DNA of 57,651 nt from assembly GCA_937901395.1 (NCBI GenBank), contig CALCDB010000017.1, forward strand, positions 1 through 57,651, read 5' to 3'. The notes below the pieces were generated by a model, which saw only the letters and a list, made by a program, of their open reading frames with translations, did not search any database and was not told the DNA's origin. Below are positions 15,867 to 24,193 of this stretch, in pieces. Each line of letters starts with the position of its first letter. Position 1 is the stretch's first letter. A program made the translations under genes and the position numbers. Source of the stretch: an uncultured Verrucomicrobiota bacterium (GTDB taxonomy: Bacteria; Verrucomicrobiota; Kiritimatiellia; RFP12; UBA1067).

Positions 15867-17962
15867 ATTGCATACGACAGTTTTTGAAAAGAGTAAGAAC
15901 CACGGGGGTGAAACTGAGTGGGGAAAAGAAAATTGTCTCAATGGGCAAGGAGCGTATCTTCGAGGCATTTGACATAGGGGATGACACCTTTATATTTGAG
16001 CGCGGGTTGTGCAGTCATTTAGATGAAAGACCAAGCGTATTAATCGTTAAGAAGAGCAAGTTGAGGCGGAGCGCGAATTGTGGGCGAGTAATGACAATTT
16101 CCACCGGCAATCATTCGGTAGCGGCTTTTCCATTGCTGGACGGCAGGTTTTGGAAACTTTCGCATTTGCAAAGCAATGCACGCAGCGGGGTGCTGATGAA
16201 TTCGATATTGTGCGCGAATATAGTCGATAATGGCATTGAAATATCGCAGCGAGAAATCTCCACCGCCGACTTGGTAGCTCATGATAAGTGGTTAATGGAG
16301 AAGGTAAACTTCGCCATGAACGATATTATCATGGGAGATCGAAACGATGGGGCGCTTGAGTATTATCGACATTTAGGGCAGGAATGGAGAGTCAAACCCT
16401 TGGCGTGGACCGACTTGGAGATGCGCACTGCGTTAAACGCGTCGCGCAAGCGAATCGCCAGTAAATTAAATTATTATCATTCCGCTCGTGGCGTGCATTT
16501 TCTTTCGTTTTCAGAATTCCGTAGATTTTCAAATTTAGCCGAGCAGAATTTAGATGAATTCATCTTGGGCTTGAAGGAATTGGTAAGCGTATATGAAGGC
16601 AACGATAGTTCGTTTACGAGAATGCCAAAATATCGCGGACATCATGAAATTGAGTTCTTTGGGATTCGGCGTGGCGTGGCATTAGAGCGGCTCATACCTG
16701 AGATCGAGCGACTTATGGAGGCGGTGGTTTTGCACCGAATGGGACAGCTTGGGATTATACAAAAGGCACAAGAAATAGTGGAGTTATACGCGTCGTTATT
16801 AACGCGTTCGGAATTGGGGGATGAGGAGAGCAAGGTATTCACGGAAACATTGTATATGTACATAACTGGTGAAATATATGCGGTGGTAGGAGAGGGCTCG
16901 ACGCCCGCATTCGATGATCGGCGCACCGCATTACCAGGAGCTACATACGTGAATGGACGGTTGGCGCTACATCCAGGCGCGGATGAGCGAACGGAAGTGT
17001 TGCTATCGAATCTACGTTCGATGATGTCGAAGGATGAGATAATTGAATACGCCAATGTATATGAGTTGCGCAATAATGATGACGGTGTGCAGTTGGGCAA
17101 GGGCTCTACGCGTGAAGTAGTATATAAAACCAATCGTCGTCCGCTTGAAAATAGTATGATTGAAAAGCGTCTCTCGCGCAGTTCCGTAGGCTATGGTTGC
17201 TATATGCTCTCGCGCATCGGCGCCTTGCGCGCGTTGGGAGTATCCTTAAGTTCGTTTTATCTGCTTTTGCGGCGGCGGGCTGGAACGGGGAAGAGACCTC
17301 ATGAATTTTATATCCGTCGGCGTTGCGAGGGCGAGCCGATGTGGGCGATTCCCGCCAATTATTTCCGTAATGCGGATGGAACGGGCGGAGAAGAGCGCGA
17401 GATAGTCTTGGCATTGGCGGTTTTGATGGGAGATGCGGCCGCGCAGAATATGGCGATGAAGAAGTTCGATCCCGAGACGGAATCGCCACTATATGGCATC
17501 GGGAAGGAGATATATGAATTCGAGTACGATATTACCAGGGAAATGGTAATACCCAAGAAGGTTTCCACATGTTCGATTAGAGGTAGTTTCGGTTGGCCCT
17601 CGCTTGAATATACGGATGAAAACTTATCGGCGTTGGCGAATTTCTATTTTGGACATTTTGCGCATGCGGTCAAGGATTATCAGCGCGTGCATAATTCGCT
17701 ATCGATGGCGGAGATCGCGGAAAAATTCATGGATGGTTTTGAATATCGCACGCATGCGATGGATTGGCAGTTATCGGTAATGCGAGATAAGTTTGAAACA
17801 TTTAAGCCAGATGTGCCATCGCGTTATAATTTTGAGCGAAAGTGGAGGTTTGTGATGTGGGCATTGGAGCGTCAGGAACGACGCTTGCCGATGTTGCGAA
17901 AACTATTTTTCGAGAAAGTGAGGGTAGTAGAAAATGAAGATATACGGAATAATCCCCAGTAG
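15863..17962 (+). CDS. Large unknown protein with faint kinase-like pattern
   Basis: 699 residues, ATGA overlap with the MurU-AmgK fusion, 29-bp overlap with kdsB. No signal peptide or clear membrane segment; rich in Arg, Glu and Tyr. Around residues 410-440, LGKGSTREVVYKT followed by MIEKRLS could be a glycine-rich loop and lysine. Around 520-560, LMGDAAAQNMAM and then YEFEYD resemble the GDxxxxN and D-hydrophobic-D elements of HipA or FAM20-like kinases. This is only pattern reading. The neighbours (muropeptide recycling, Kdo activation) suggest an envelope-related job. Not recognised as a named family. Confidence 0.5.
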   Translation: MNCIRQFLKRVRTTGVKLSGEKKIVSMGKERIFEAFDIGDDTFIFERGLCSHLDERPSVLIVKKSKLRRSANCGRVMTISTGNHSVAAFPLLDGRFWKLSHLQSNARSGVLMNSILCANIVDNGIEISQREISTADLVAHDKWLMEKVNFAMNDIIMGDRNDGALEYYRHLGQEWRVKPLAWTDLEMRTALNASRKRIASKLNYYHSARGVHFLSFSEFRRFSNLAEQNLDEFILGLKELVSVYEGNDSSFTRMPKYRGHHEIEFFGIRRGVALERLIPEIERLMEAVVLHRMGQLGIIQKAQEIVELYASLLTRSELGDEESKVFTETLYMYITGEIYAVVGEGSTPAFDDRRTALPGATYVNGRLALHPGADERTEVLLSNLRSMMSKDEIIEYANVYELRNNDDGVQLGKGSTREVVYKTNRRPLENSMIEKRLSRSSVGYGCYMLSRIGALRALGVSLSSFYLLLRRRAGTGKRPHEFYIRRRCEGEPMWAIPANYFRNADGTGGEEREIVLALAVLMGDAAAQNMAMKKFDPETESPLYGIGKEIYEFEYDITREMVIPKKVSTCSIRGSFGWPSLEYTDENLSALANFYFGHFAHAVKDYQRVHNSLSMAEIAEKFMDGFEYRTHAMDWQLSVMRDKFETFKPDVPSRYNFERKWRFVMWALERQERRLPMLRKLFFEKVRVVENEDIRNNPQ

Positions 17963-18677
17963 ATTCGGGTCGAGCAGATTTCCTGGCAAGCCTTTGGCCA
18001 TGTTGGCCGGCAAACCATTGGTTGCGTGGGTCGTCGAGGCGGTAAAGAAGGCGAAAAGCTTAGATGAGGTTCTTGTTGCCACTGATGATGAGCGCATAGT
18101 TGCGGCGGTGGAAAAGTATGGTGGGAAAGCGGTGATGACGCCATCAGAATTGCCGAGCGGCACGGATCGTATAGCATGTGCAGCGGGGGATTTCGCCGAT
18201 GATGATATTTTAGTAAATATTCAGGGCGATGAACCATTGATTGATCCCAACTTGATTGACGAGTTGGTAAGAAAATTGAAGAGCGATGATCGTTGGTCGA
18301 TGGCGACGGCGGTGACGCCGATCAAGAGTATAGCAGATTTTAATGCGAAGAGCGTGGTGAAAGTAGTAATGGATCGTGATGATGGCGCGTTGTATTTCTC
18401 TCGCGCACCAATACCCTGTGATAGAGATCATGAAAGCGATCTCGAGAATGGATTATACGTGCGACATTTAGGCATATATGCGTATCGAGGAGCGTTTTTG
18501 AAGCGTTATATCGCGGAACCGCCATGCGCTTTGGAAAAGATTGAAAAATTGGAACAGTTGCGGGCATTATGGATGGGCGCGAGGATTGCGGTAGTGAAGA
18601 CAACTGATGAAGGCATAGGCGTAGATACTCCGGAAGATGCAGAACGAGTAGCCAAAATACTTGCAAATCGTGAATAA
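17934..18677 (+). CDS. kdsB: CMP-Kdo synthetase
   Basis: Activates Kdo with CTP for addition to lipid A; cytoplasmic. 247 residues, normal length. Motifs: IIPSRFGSSRFPGKPL at the N terminus, VATDDERI, SGTDRIA, NIQGDEPLIDP and the C-terminal GVDTPEDAERV. Its start lies inside the end of the upstream unknown gene, indicating translational coupling. Together with the LpxL-like and LptA-like genes it shows that the organism makes Kdo-containing LPS. Confidence 0.95.
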   Translation: MKIYGIIPSRFGSSRFPGKPLAMLAGKPLVAWVVEAVKKAKSLDEVLVATDDERIVAAVEKYGGKAVMTPSELPSGTDRIACAAGDFADDDILVNIQGDEPLIDPNLIDELVRKLKSDDRWSMATAVTPIKSIADFNAKSVVKVVMDRDDGALYFSRAPIPCDRDHESDLENGLYVRHLGIYAYRGAFLKRYIAEPPCALEKIEKLEQLRALWMGARIAVVKTTDEGIGVDTPEDAERVAKILANRE

Positions 18678-19281
18678 TAGACAAGAGCATAAGGCAATAT
18701 TAAAGCTGGCATTCGTCGATTCCGTGCCAGTCTTGATGGGCTACATATCGATGGGCTTTGCGGCGGGGGGGTTGTTGGCAGCGAAGGGAAATCTTCTGCT
18801 CGCGCCGGTATGGGCATTTCTTACTTCATTGACATGGATAACCGGAACAATGTCAATCGCTTGCGTTCCAGCCGTGGCGGCGCGAGCCTCCTTCGGGGCA
18901 TTGGCGCTGATGACACTCGCGGTGAACTTTCGTTATTCGTTTTATGGCTTTTCGATGCTACGCCCATGGAGAGGGCTACCGCTTCTACACAAGCTTTATC
19001 TGATTTTAATGTTGACGGATGAGACGTATGCGTTGGAAGAGGCGAGTGTTTTTAGGAATCCACATAAGAATCTACGGTATTGCACTTATATTTCAATGTT
19101 CAATCACATATATTGGATTGTCGGGGTTACATCTGGCGCGTTGGTGATTTTCCTGCTTGGGATGATAATTGACGAAGAGACGGTTCGTCGTTATACCAAT
19201 GGAATGGAGTTTTCAATGGTGGCGCTGATTATGGCGATTTTCACAGATCAGATTGTGGGGTTCATTCGACATGAAGGATGA
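18670..19281 (+). CDS. azlC: AzlC-family branched-chain amino acid exporter subunit
   Basis: About 203 residues, multi-spanning inner-membrane protein (FVDSVPVLMGYISMGFAAGG, LLLAPVWAFLTSLTWITGT, VNFRYSFYGF, LGMIIDE). The family pattern FxxSLPVxxGYxxxGxAFG is well matched, and NFRYSFYGFSML corresponds to the conserved NxRhxLxxxSL. Exports branched-chain amino acids or analogues with AzlD. Start GTG 18670 inside the kdsB stop region; a TTG at 18661 is also possible. Overlaps the azlD-like gene by 11 bp. Confidence 0.85.
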   Translation: MNNRQEHKAILKLAFVDSVPVLMGYISMGFAAGGLLAAKGNLLLAPVWAFLTSLTWITGTMSIACVPAVAARASFGALALMTLAVNFRYSFYGFSMLRPWRGLPLLHKLYLILMLTDETYALEEASVFRNPHKNLRYCTYISMFNHIYWIVGVTSGALVIFLLGMIIDEETVRRYTNGMEFSMVALIMAIFTDQIVGFIRHEG

Positions 19282-19912
19282 AATTCTTTATATGCTTGGG
19301 GTATTGGCTACGGTGTTCGCAGTGAATTATACATTGCGAGCCCTGCCCTTTATACTCTTTCATAGACGCGATCAGGAATTGCCGAAGTGGGTAGCGCAAT
19401 TTGGCAGGATTATCTCGCCGATAATTTTCGGCGGGCTCATCATCTATTGCTATGCAGGTTTGCAGTGGCGTTCTCCATGGCCATACATTGCGGGGTTTGT
19501 TACGATCGCGTTGCAAGTATGGAGGCACAACGCGCTTGTTTCAATTGTGACGGGGACTATCCTATATATGATTTTGATTAACTGTTGCGGGTGTTCGACA
19601 GTTCATCGTTCAATTCAAGTCGATGCGAGGGAGCCTTCATTGCGCGTCACTACGAAGGGAGTGATGTTGGGTAATGAATACGTTGACCCATACGAAGTAG
19701 CCGATATTCTTGAGGATTTTGACATACCATACGATCGCACGATCCATATCCGCATCGATAACGACGTGACCGATCTCATGCCTTCGCGTACTTTGATGGG
19801 GCTTTTGGCCAAGGCTGGGTATACTAGCCCGGTGTTGGTAACGAAGCGTCATGCAGAATCGCGGGCTCTTGGGGATATGAAGAAGCAAGAGAAGGTGATA
19901 CGGCGGCGATGA
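19271..19912 (+). CDS. AzlD-like protein fused to an ExbD-like domain
   Basis: 213 residues from ATG 19271. The first 100 form the AzlD partner (FAVNYTLRALPFILFHRR, RIISPIIFGGLIIYCY, VWRHNALVSIVTGTILYMIL). After a Cys-rich turn (NCCGCS), residues 110-200 read like the periplasmic domain of ExbD/TolR: a beta-alpha pattern with VTTKGVMLGNEYVDP, IHIRIDNDVTDLMP and LLAKAGYTSPVLVTK. AzlD proteins normally end after the membrane part, so the extension is unusual. The frame is continuous and the stop overlaps ligA by ATGA. Function of the extra domain unknown. Confidence 0.65.
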   Translation: MKDEILYMLGVLATVFAVNYTLRALPFILFHRRDQELPKWVAQFGRIISPIIFGGLIIYCYAGLQWRSPWPYIAGFVTIALQVWRHNALVSIVTGTILYMILINCCGCSTVHRSIQVDAREPSLRVTTKGVMLGNEYVDPYEVADILEDFDIPYDRTIHIRIDNDVTDLMPSRTLMGLLAKAGYTSPVLVTKRHAESRALGDMKKQEKVIRRR

Positions 19913-21975
19913 ACTTTGATGAGGCGCAATTACGAGTAAAGGAACTTCGTCGGCTGATCATCGAGGCGAATCATGCTTACTACGATCTCCATGCGCCTAC
20001 GGTCGGCGATGCTGATTATGATGGATGGGAGCGAGAACTGCTGAGATTAGAAAGCCTATTCCCCGCGCTTTCAACGGCGGATTCACCAGTCAAGAATGTA
20101 GCGGGGGGATTATTGGAGGGCTTCGCAAAAGTTGAACATAATCCACCAATGCAGTCGTTGGATAAGACCCATGCGAAAAGCGAATTGGCCGCCTTTGGAG
20201 AATTTTTGGAGCGTGAGTTGCGCATGGAAGCGAAGGGTTCGTGGCATTATATAGTGGAGCCAAAAGTGGATGGGGTTTCATTATCATTAAGGTACGAAAA
20301 CCGTATGCTTGTTCAAGCCGCAACGCGTGGAAATGGGCGGATAGGAGATGACATTACCGCCAATGCGAGAACTATCCGTACGATTCCGCAAGTATTACCA
20401 GCTACGGCGCCAGATTTGCTGGAAGTGCGTGGAGAGGCATATATGACGCGTGAAGGATTTGTGGAGCTTAATGCACGTCAGGCGGCAGCTGGACTTGACG
20501 AATTCGCCAATCCTCGGAATGCCTGCGCGGGATCGTTGAAACAACTTGATAGTCGCATTACCGCGGAGCGTCCATTGGATGTGGTAATATATAATGCGGG
20601 CGGAGTCGGGTGCGATGGTTTTGATAGTCACGCGGAAATGATTGAGGCATTCAAGAGTTGGGGTTTTCCGGTGACACCTTGGTCGCGTATGTGCGATTCA
20701 ATGGACGATGCATTCGCGGCGATTGATGCATTAGAGGAGCGTCGGCATAGTTTTCGATTTGAGATTGACGGGGCGGTATTGAAAGTGAATGAACGGCGCC
20801 TTTATGCCCGTTTAGGAACAACCGCGCATGGTCCGCGCTGGGCTAGAGCATATAAATACGAGCCAGAGCGCGCAGAAACGGAGATAGAAGATATTACGGT
20901 GCAAGTCGGGCGAACGGGGATTCTGACCCCGGTTGCGGAATTAAAGCCGACGGAATTGGCGGGTTCGGTAATTTCGCGCGCAACTTTACATAATGCCGAT
21001 CAAATCTCGCGTCAAGATATTCGCATTGGGGATCATGTATGGCTTGTAAAGGCGGGCGATGTAATACCTGCGATAGAATCGGTGATCATTGAGCGCCGCA
21101 CAGGCAAAGAACGGATGTTTACGATGCCAACGAATTGTCCTGTTTGTGGCGGCTTTGTTGAACGAAAAGAAGGCGAAGTTGCGATACGATGCATTAATTC
21201 GTTATGCCCAGCACAACTTTCGCGCAGGGTGGAACATTTTGCCAGTCGCAATGCATTAGATATTCGAGCTTTGGGCGAGACGGTCGTGGAGGCATTGGTA
21301 GATAAGCAGATGATTTCCGATCCATTGGATCTTTTTAATCTCAGAGAAGTGGATTTATACGCATTGGAGATTTCGGGGCATCGTTTTGGCGTTAACGCCA
21401 CGAAAGTGATAAATGCGCTTAAAGCCTCTCGCGAATTGCCATTGCATCGTTGGTTATTTGCCATTGGAATACCCAATGTCGGGGTAACCGTTGCGAAGGA
21501 TATTGCAGCCGAGCATTCATCATTGAGCGAATTGCCGGATTCTTCAATATTAAAGGAAGTTCTTGATAATGAGAATAGGAAGGGCAAGGATCATAAGGTT
21601 CTCAAGATCAAGGCAGAGGCGGCAAGGGCGGTTTTGAAGTTCTTTGATTCGCCATCGGGGAGGGGATTTTTGGAGAAGATGCTTGCGTTAGGGATTAATC
21701 CAAAATCAGAAGTCGCGATACCGAAGCAATCAAAGGGGCCATTGGTTGGAATGGGTTGCGTGCTCACGGGGACGCTATCGCGGCCAAGGAGTGAATATGC
21801 AAAACTCATCGAGGCGGCAGGTGGCATTGTGCAAAGTGCAGTTACGTCAAAGACCAGATATCTAATTGCCGGTGCAAACACGGGAGCGACGAAGATGGAG
21901 AAGGCTCGACAACTCGGCACTGAGATTATTGACGAACAACAATTGCTTGCCTTGACGCAAGATGAAGGGAAGTGA
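19909..21975 (+). CDS. ligA: NAD-dependent DNA ligase
   Basis: 688 residues, full length. Adenylation domain with AYYDLHAPTVGDADYD and the active-site lysine in EPKVDGVSLSLRYE near residue 118; OB fold (VQVGRTGILTPVAEL); tetracysteine zinc finger CPVCGGF...CINSLCPAQ; helix-hairpin-helix region (ALGETVVEALV, FAIGIPNVG); BRCT domain at the C terminus (GCVLTGTLSRPRSEYAKLIE). Seals nicks in replication and repair. ATGA overlap with the azlD-like gene. Its TGA stop is part of the next promoter. Confidence 0.97.
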   Translation: MNFDEAQLRVKELRRLIIEANHAYYDLHAPTVGDADYDGWERELLRLESLFPALSTADSPVKNVAGGLLEGFAKVEHNPPMQSLDKTHAKSELAAFGEFLERELRMEAKGSWHYIVEPKVDGVSLSLRYENRMLVQAATRGNGRIGDDITANARTIRTIPQVLPATAPDLLEVRGEAYMTREGFVELNARQAAAGLDEFANPRNACAGSLKQLDSRITAERPLDVVIYNAGGVGCDGFDSHAEMIEAFKSWGFPVTPWSRMCDSMDDAFAAIDALEERRHSFRFEIDGAVLKVNERRLYARLGTTAHGPRWARAYKYEPERAETEIEDITVQVGRTGILTPVAELKPTELAGSVISRATLHNADQISRQDIRIGDHVWLVKAGDVIPAIESVIIERRTGKERMFTMPTNCPVCGGFVERKEGEVAIRCINSLCPAQLSRRVEHFASRNALDIRALGETVVEALVDKQMISDPLDLFNLREVDLYALEISGHRFGVNATKVINALKASRELPLHRWLFAIGIPNVGVTVAKDIAAEHSSLSELPDSSILKEVLDNENRKGKDHKVLKIKAEAARAVLKFFDSPSGRGFLEKMLALGINPKSEVAIPKQSKGPLVGMGCVLTGTLSRPRSEYAKLIEAAGGIVQSAVTSKTRYLIAGANTGATKMEKARQLGTEIIDEQQLLALTQDEGK

Positions 21976-21981
21976 TATAAT
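21973..21981 (+). promoter_or_regulatory. Extended -10 promoter of the glycan cluster
   Basis: TGA-TATAAT; TGA is the ligA stop. First ATG (21994) is 12 nt downstream and opens a 6-codon mini-ORF that overlaps the aminotransferase start. Confidence 0.7.
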
Positions 21982-21993
21982 ACCCCTCAAACA

Positions 21994-22014
21994 ATGAAAA
22001 TCAAGCAACGATGA
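21994..22014 (+). CDS. Six-residue mini-ORF coupled to the aminotransferase
   Basis: ATG at 21994 encodes MKIKQR and stops with the TGA at 22012-22014, which overlaps the ATG at 22011 as ATGA. There is no Shine-Dalgarno before 22011, so ribosomes loading at the near-leaderless 5' end could reach the aminotransferase by stop-start coupling. The same layout occurs at 40476-40514. Confidence 0.35.
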   Translation: MKIKQR

Positions 22015-23141
22015 TTCATTTCAATAGACCTTATATGACTGGAAATGAGACGGAATATATCCGTCAAGCCGTTCGGGATGGCAAGATTTCTGGTAATGGT
22101 GAATACACGAAGCGTTGTCAGCGGTTCTTTGAAGAGCGTTATGGTTTTGGCAAGTGCTTATTGACAACGTCTTGTACTGATGCATTGGAGATGGCGGCGA
22201 TATTGACTGGGGTTGGTCCAGGTGATGAGGTTATAGTGCCATCTTATACGTTTGTTTCTTCTGCCTTGGCGTTTGTCAGATGCGGAGCGAAGATAGTGTT
22301 TGCGGATAGCGGGTCGGAGGAGCCGAATTTGGATGTAAGCAAGCTTGAGGGATTGATTACTCCAAAGACGCGAGTAATTGTCCCGGTTCATTATGCTGGT
22401 TGTGCATGTGATATGGATGGAATCATGGCATTGGCGGAGAAGTATGGGTTATTGGTAGTCGAAGATGCAGCGCAAGCAATTGATTCGTATTATATCGGGA
22501 GGGATGGTTCGCGGCGAGCGCTCGGTTCAATTGGACATTTCGGTTGCTTTTCATTTCATGAGACGAAGAATATTATTTCCGGCGAGGGGGGGATGCTGAC
22601 GATTAACGATCCTCGATTTGTCCGTAGGGCGGAGATAATCTGGGAAAAGGGAACTAATCGCGCGGAGTTTTTCAGAGGCGAAGTCAATAAGTATGGATGG
22701 GTGGATATAGGTTCTTCGTTTTTGCCGACTGAGATCGTGTCTGCTTTTTTGTGGGCGCAGCTTGAGCATATTGAAGAGATTCAAACCGAGCGCAAGCGAC
22801 TTTGGTCGGTTTATCACGAAATGCTTGTGGATTATTTAGATCGCATCAAACTCCCAGTGATTCCGAGCTGGGCTACGAATAATGCGCATATGTTTTATGT
22901 GCTTTTCCCAGATTTGCAACGGCGTAGTGATTTTATCGCGAAGATGCGTGCGCAGGATGTGCTTTGCGTATTCCATTATCTGCCGCTTCATTCTTCGGAA
23001 TACTACAAGGCGAATCATGATGGTAGGGTGTTGGAGAATTGCGACCGCTATGCCGATACATTAGTAAGATTGCCATTGTATTGCGGATTGAAGAATGATC
23101 ATGAGCGCGTTTTGATGGCGCTGAAGAATGCCTTGTTATGA
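22011..23141 (+). CDS. WecE-like sugar aminotransferase (DegT/DnrJ family)
   Basis: PLP-dependent transamination of a dTDP-4-keto-6-deoxy sugar, giving an amino sugar for LPS or surface glycan. 376 residues. Landmarks: FNRPYMTGNETEYI at the N terminus, SCTDALEMAAIL, VPSYTFVSSALAF, VEDAAQAI, and FSFHETKNIISGEGGML with the Schiff-base lysine. The SFHETKNxxSGEGG form is characteristic of WecE/RffA rather than of other DegT proteins. First of four plus-strand genes joined by ATGA overlaps. Confidence 0.85.
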   Translation: MIHFNRPYMTGNETEYIRQAVRDGKISGNGEYTKRCQRFFEERYGFGKCLLTTSCTDALEMAAILTGVGPGDEVIVPSYTFVSSALAFVRCGAKIVFADSGSEEPNLDVSKLEGLITPKTRVIVPVHYAGCACDMDGIMALAEKYGLLVVEDAAQAIDSYYIGRDGSRRALGSIGHFGCFSFHETKNIISGEGGMLTINDPRFVRRAEIIWEKGTNRAEFFRGEVNKYGWVDIGSSFLPTEIVSAFLWAQLEHIEEIQTERKRLWSVYHEMLVDYLDRIKLPVIPSWATNNAHMFYVLFPDLQRRSDFIAKMRAQDVLCVFHYLPLHSSEYYKANHDGRVLENCDRYADTLVRLPLYCGLKNDHERVLMALKNALL

Positions 23142-24193
23142 AGGTAATTCATCTCGTACCCGCATTGGAACAGGGGGGCGTCGAAACAGTCGTCTGCGAG
23201 CTTAGCCGCGCACTGGTTGAAAAGGGCTGGCAGAGCGTAGTTATCTCCAAAGGCGGTAGATTGGCGGCGCGTATTGATTCATCCGGGGGGCGACATCTTA
23301 CACTGGATTTGAAATCGAAGAATCCGTTTACATATTTTCAGCGTGCTTTTAAGTTACGCGCATTAATCAGCAAAGAAAAGCCAGATTTAGTATTGGCGCA
23401 TTCGCGAGTTCCCGCATGGCTTTGGGTATGGGCGAATCGTACTCTTCGCATTCCGTGGATAACTTATGCGCATGGGGCAAACAGTGTTTCTCGCTATTCA
23501 AGCGTGATGACTTTTGGAGCTTTGACGATTGTCCCTTCGCATTTTCTCGCTGATTATCTCAAAAAGAATTATTCGTTGCAAGAAGAACGATTGCGTATCA
23601 TAAATCCATCAGTGGATTTCGAGCGATTTGATCCGCATCGATTGGATATCGAGTTCGTAGAAACAAAGAAGCGAGAGTGGGGGATTAAGGCGAATGATTT
23701 TGTGGTCATGGCAGTAGGTAGGATAACTCCGCTTAAGGGTTATGATACATTAATCAAGATGGTTAAAGACTATAAGTGCATAATTGTTGGGGATGCGGAT
23801 GAGGACCACAAGGAGTATCTTGACTATTTGAAGAGCATCGCCGGGCGAAATGTTGTCTTTGCTGGCGGGGAGACGAAAATTCCTGAATGTTTATCCATCG
23901 CGAATGTGCTTATATCGGCTAATGTGCGCAAGCCGGAGTCGTTTGGTCTATCAATGGCGGAGGCATTGGCGATGGAGGTTCCGGTTGTGGCGAAAGCATT
24001 TGGCGGAGCGTTAGATGTTGTCAATGATGGCGATGATGGTATTTTAGTGAAGTCGGAAGATGAATTTCTCGCGGCCATCGATAAGGCGAGGACGACGAAA
24101 TTCATTGGTCTGCGGGAGCGGGCAATGGCACGATTTAATCGCGAGCTCATGATTGAAAATACAATCGCCGCATATAGGGAGATCGTGAAATGA
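23138..24193 (+). CDS. Glycosyltransferase family 4
   Basis: 351 residues, GT-B fold, cytoplasmic or membrane-associated. N terminus VIHLVPALEQGGVETVVCELSRAL is the typical GT4 Gly-rich opening; TYAHGANSVSRYSS contains an acceptor-side loop; C-terminal nucleotide-sugar domain with VGRITPLKGYDTLIKMV and PESFGLSMAEALAMEVPVVA, the ExxxxxxxE-type motif. ATGA overlap on both sides. Donor and acceptor cannot be told from the sequence; context suggests LPS core or O-chain. Confidence 0.85.
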   Translation: MKVIHLVPALEQGGVETVVCELSRALVEKGWQSVVISKGGRLAARIDSSGGRHLTLDLKSKNPFTYFQRAFKLRALISKEKPDLVLAHSRVPAWLWVWANRTLRIPWITYAHGANSVSRYSSVMTFGALTIVPSHFLADYLKKNYSLQEERLRIINPSVDFERFDPHRLDIEFVETKKREWGIKANDFVVMAVGRITPLKGYDTLIKMVKDYKCIIVGDADEDHKEYLDYLKSIAGRNVVFAGGETKIPECLSIANVLISANVRKPESFGLSMAEALAMEVPVVAKAFGGALDVVNDGDDGILVKSEDEFLAAIDKARTTKFIGLRERAMARFNRELMIENTIAAYREIVK

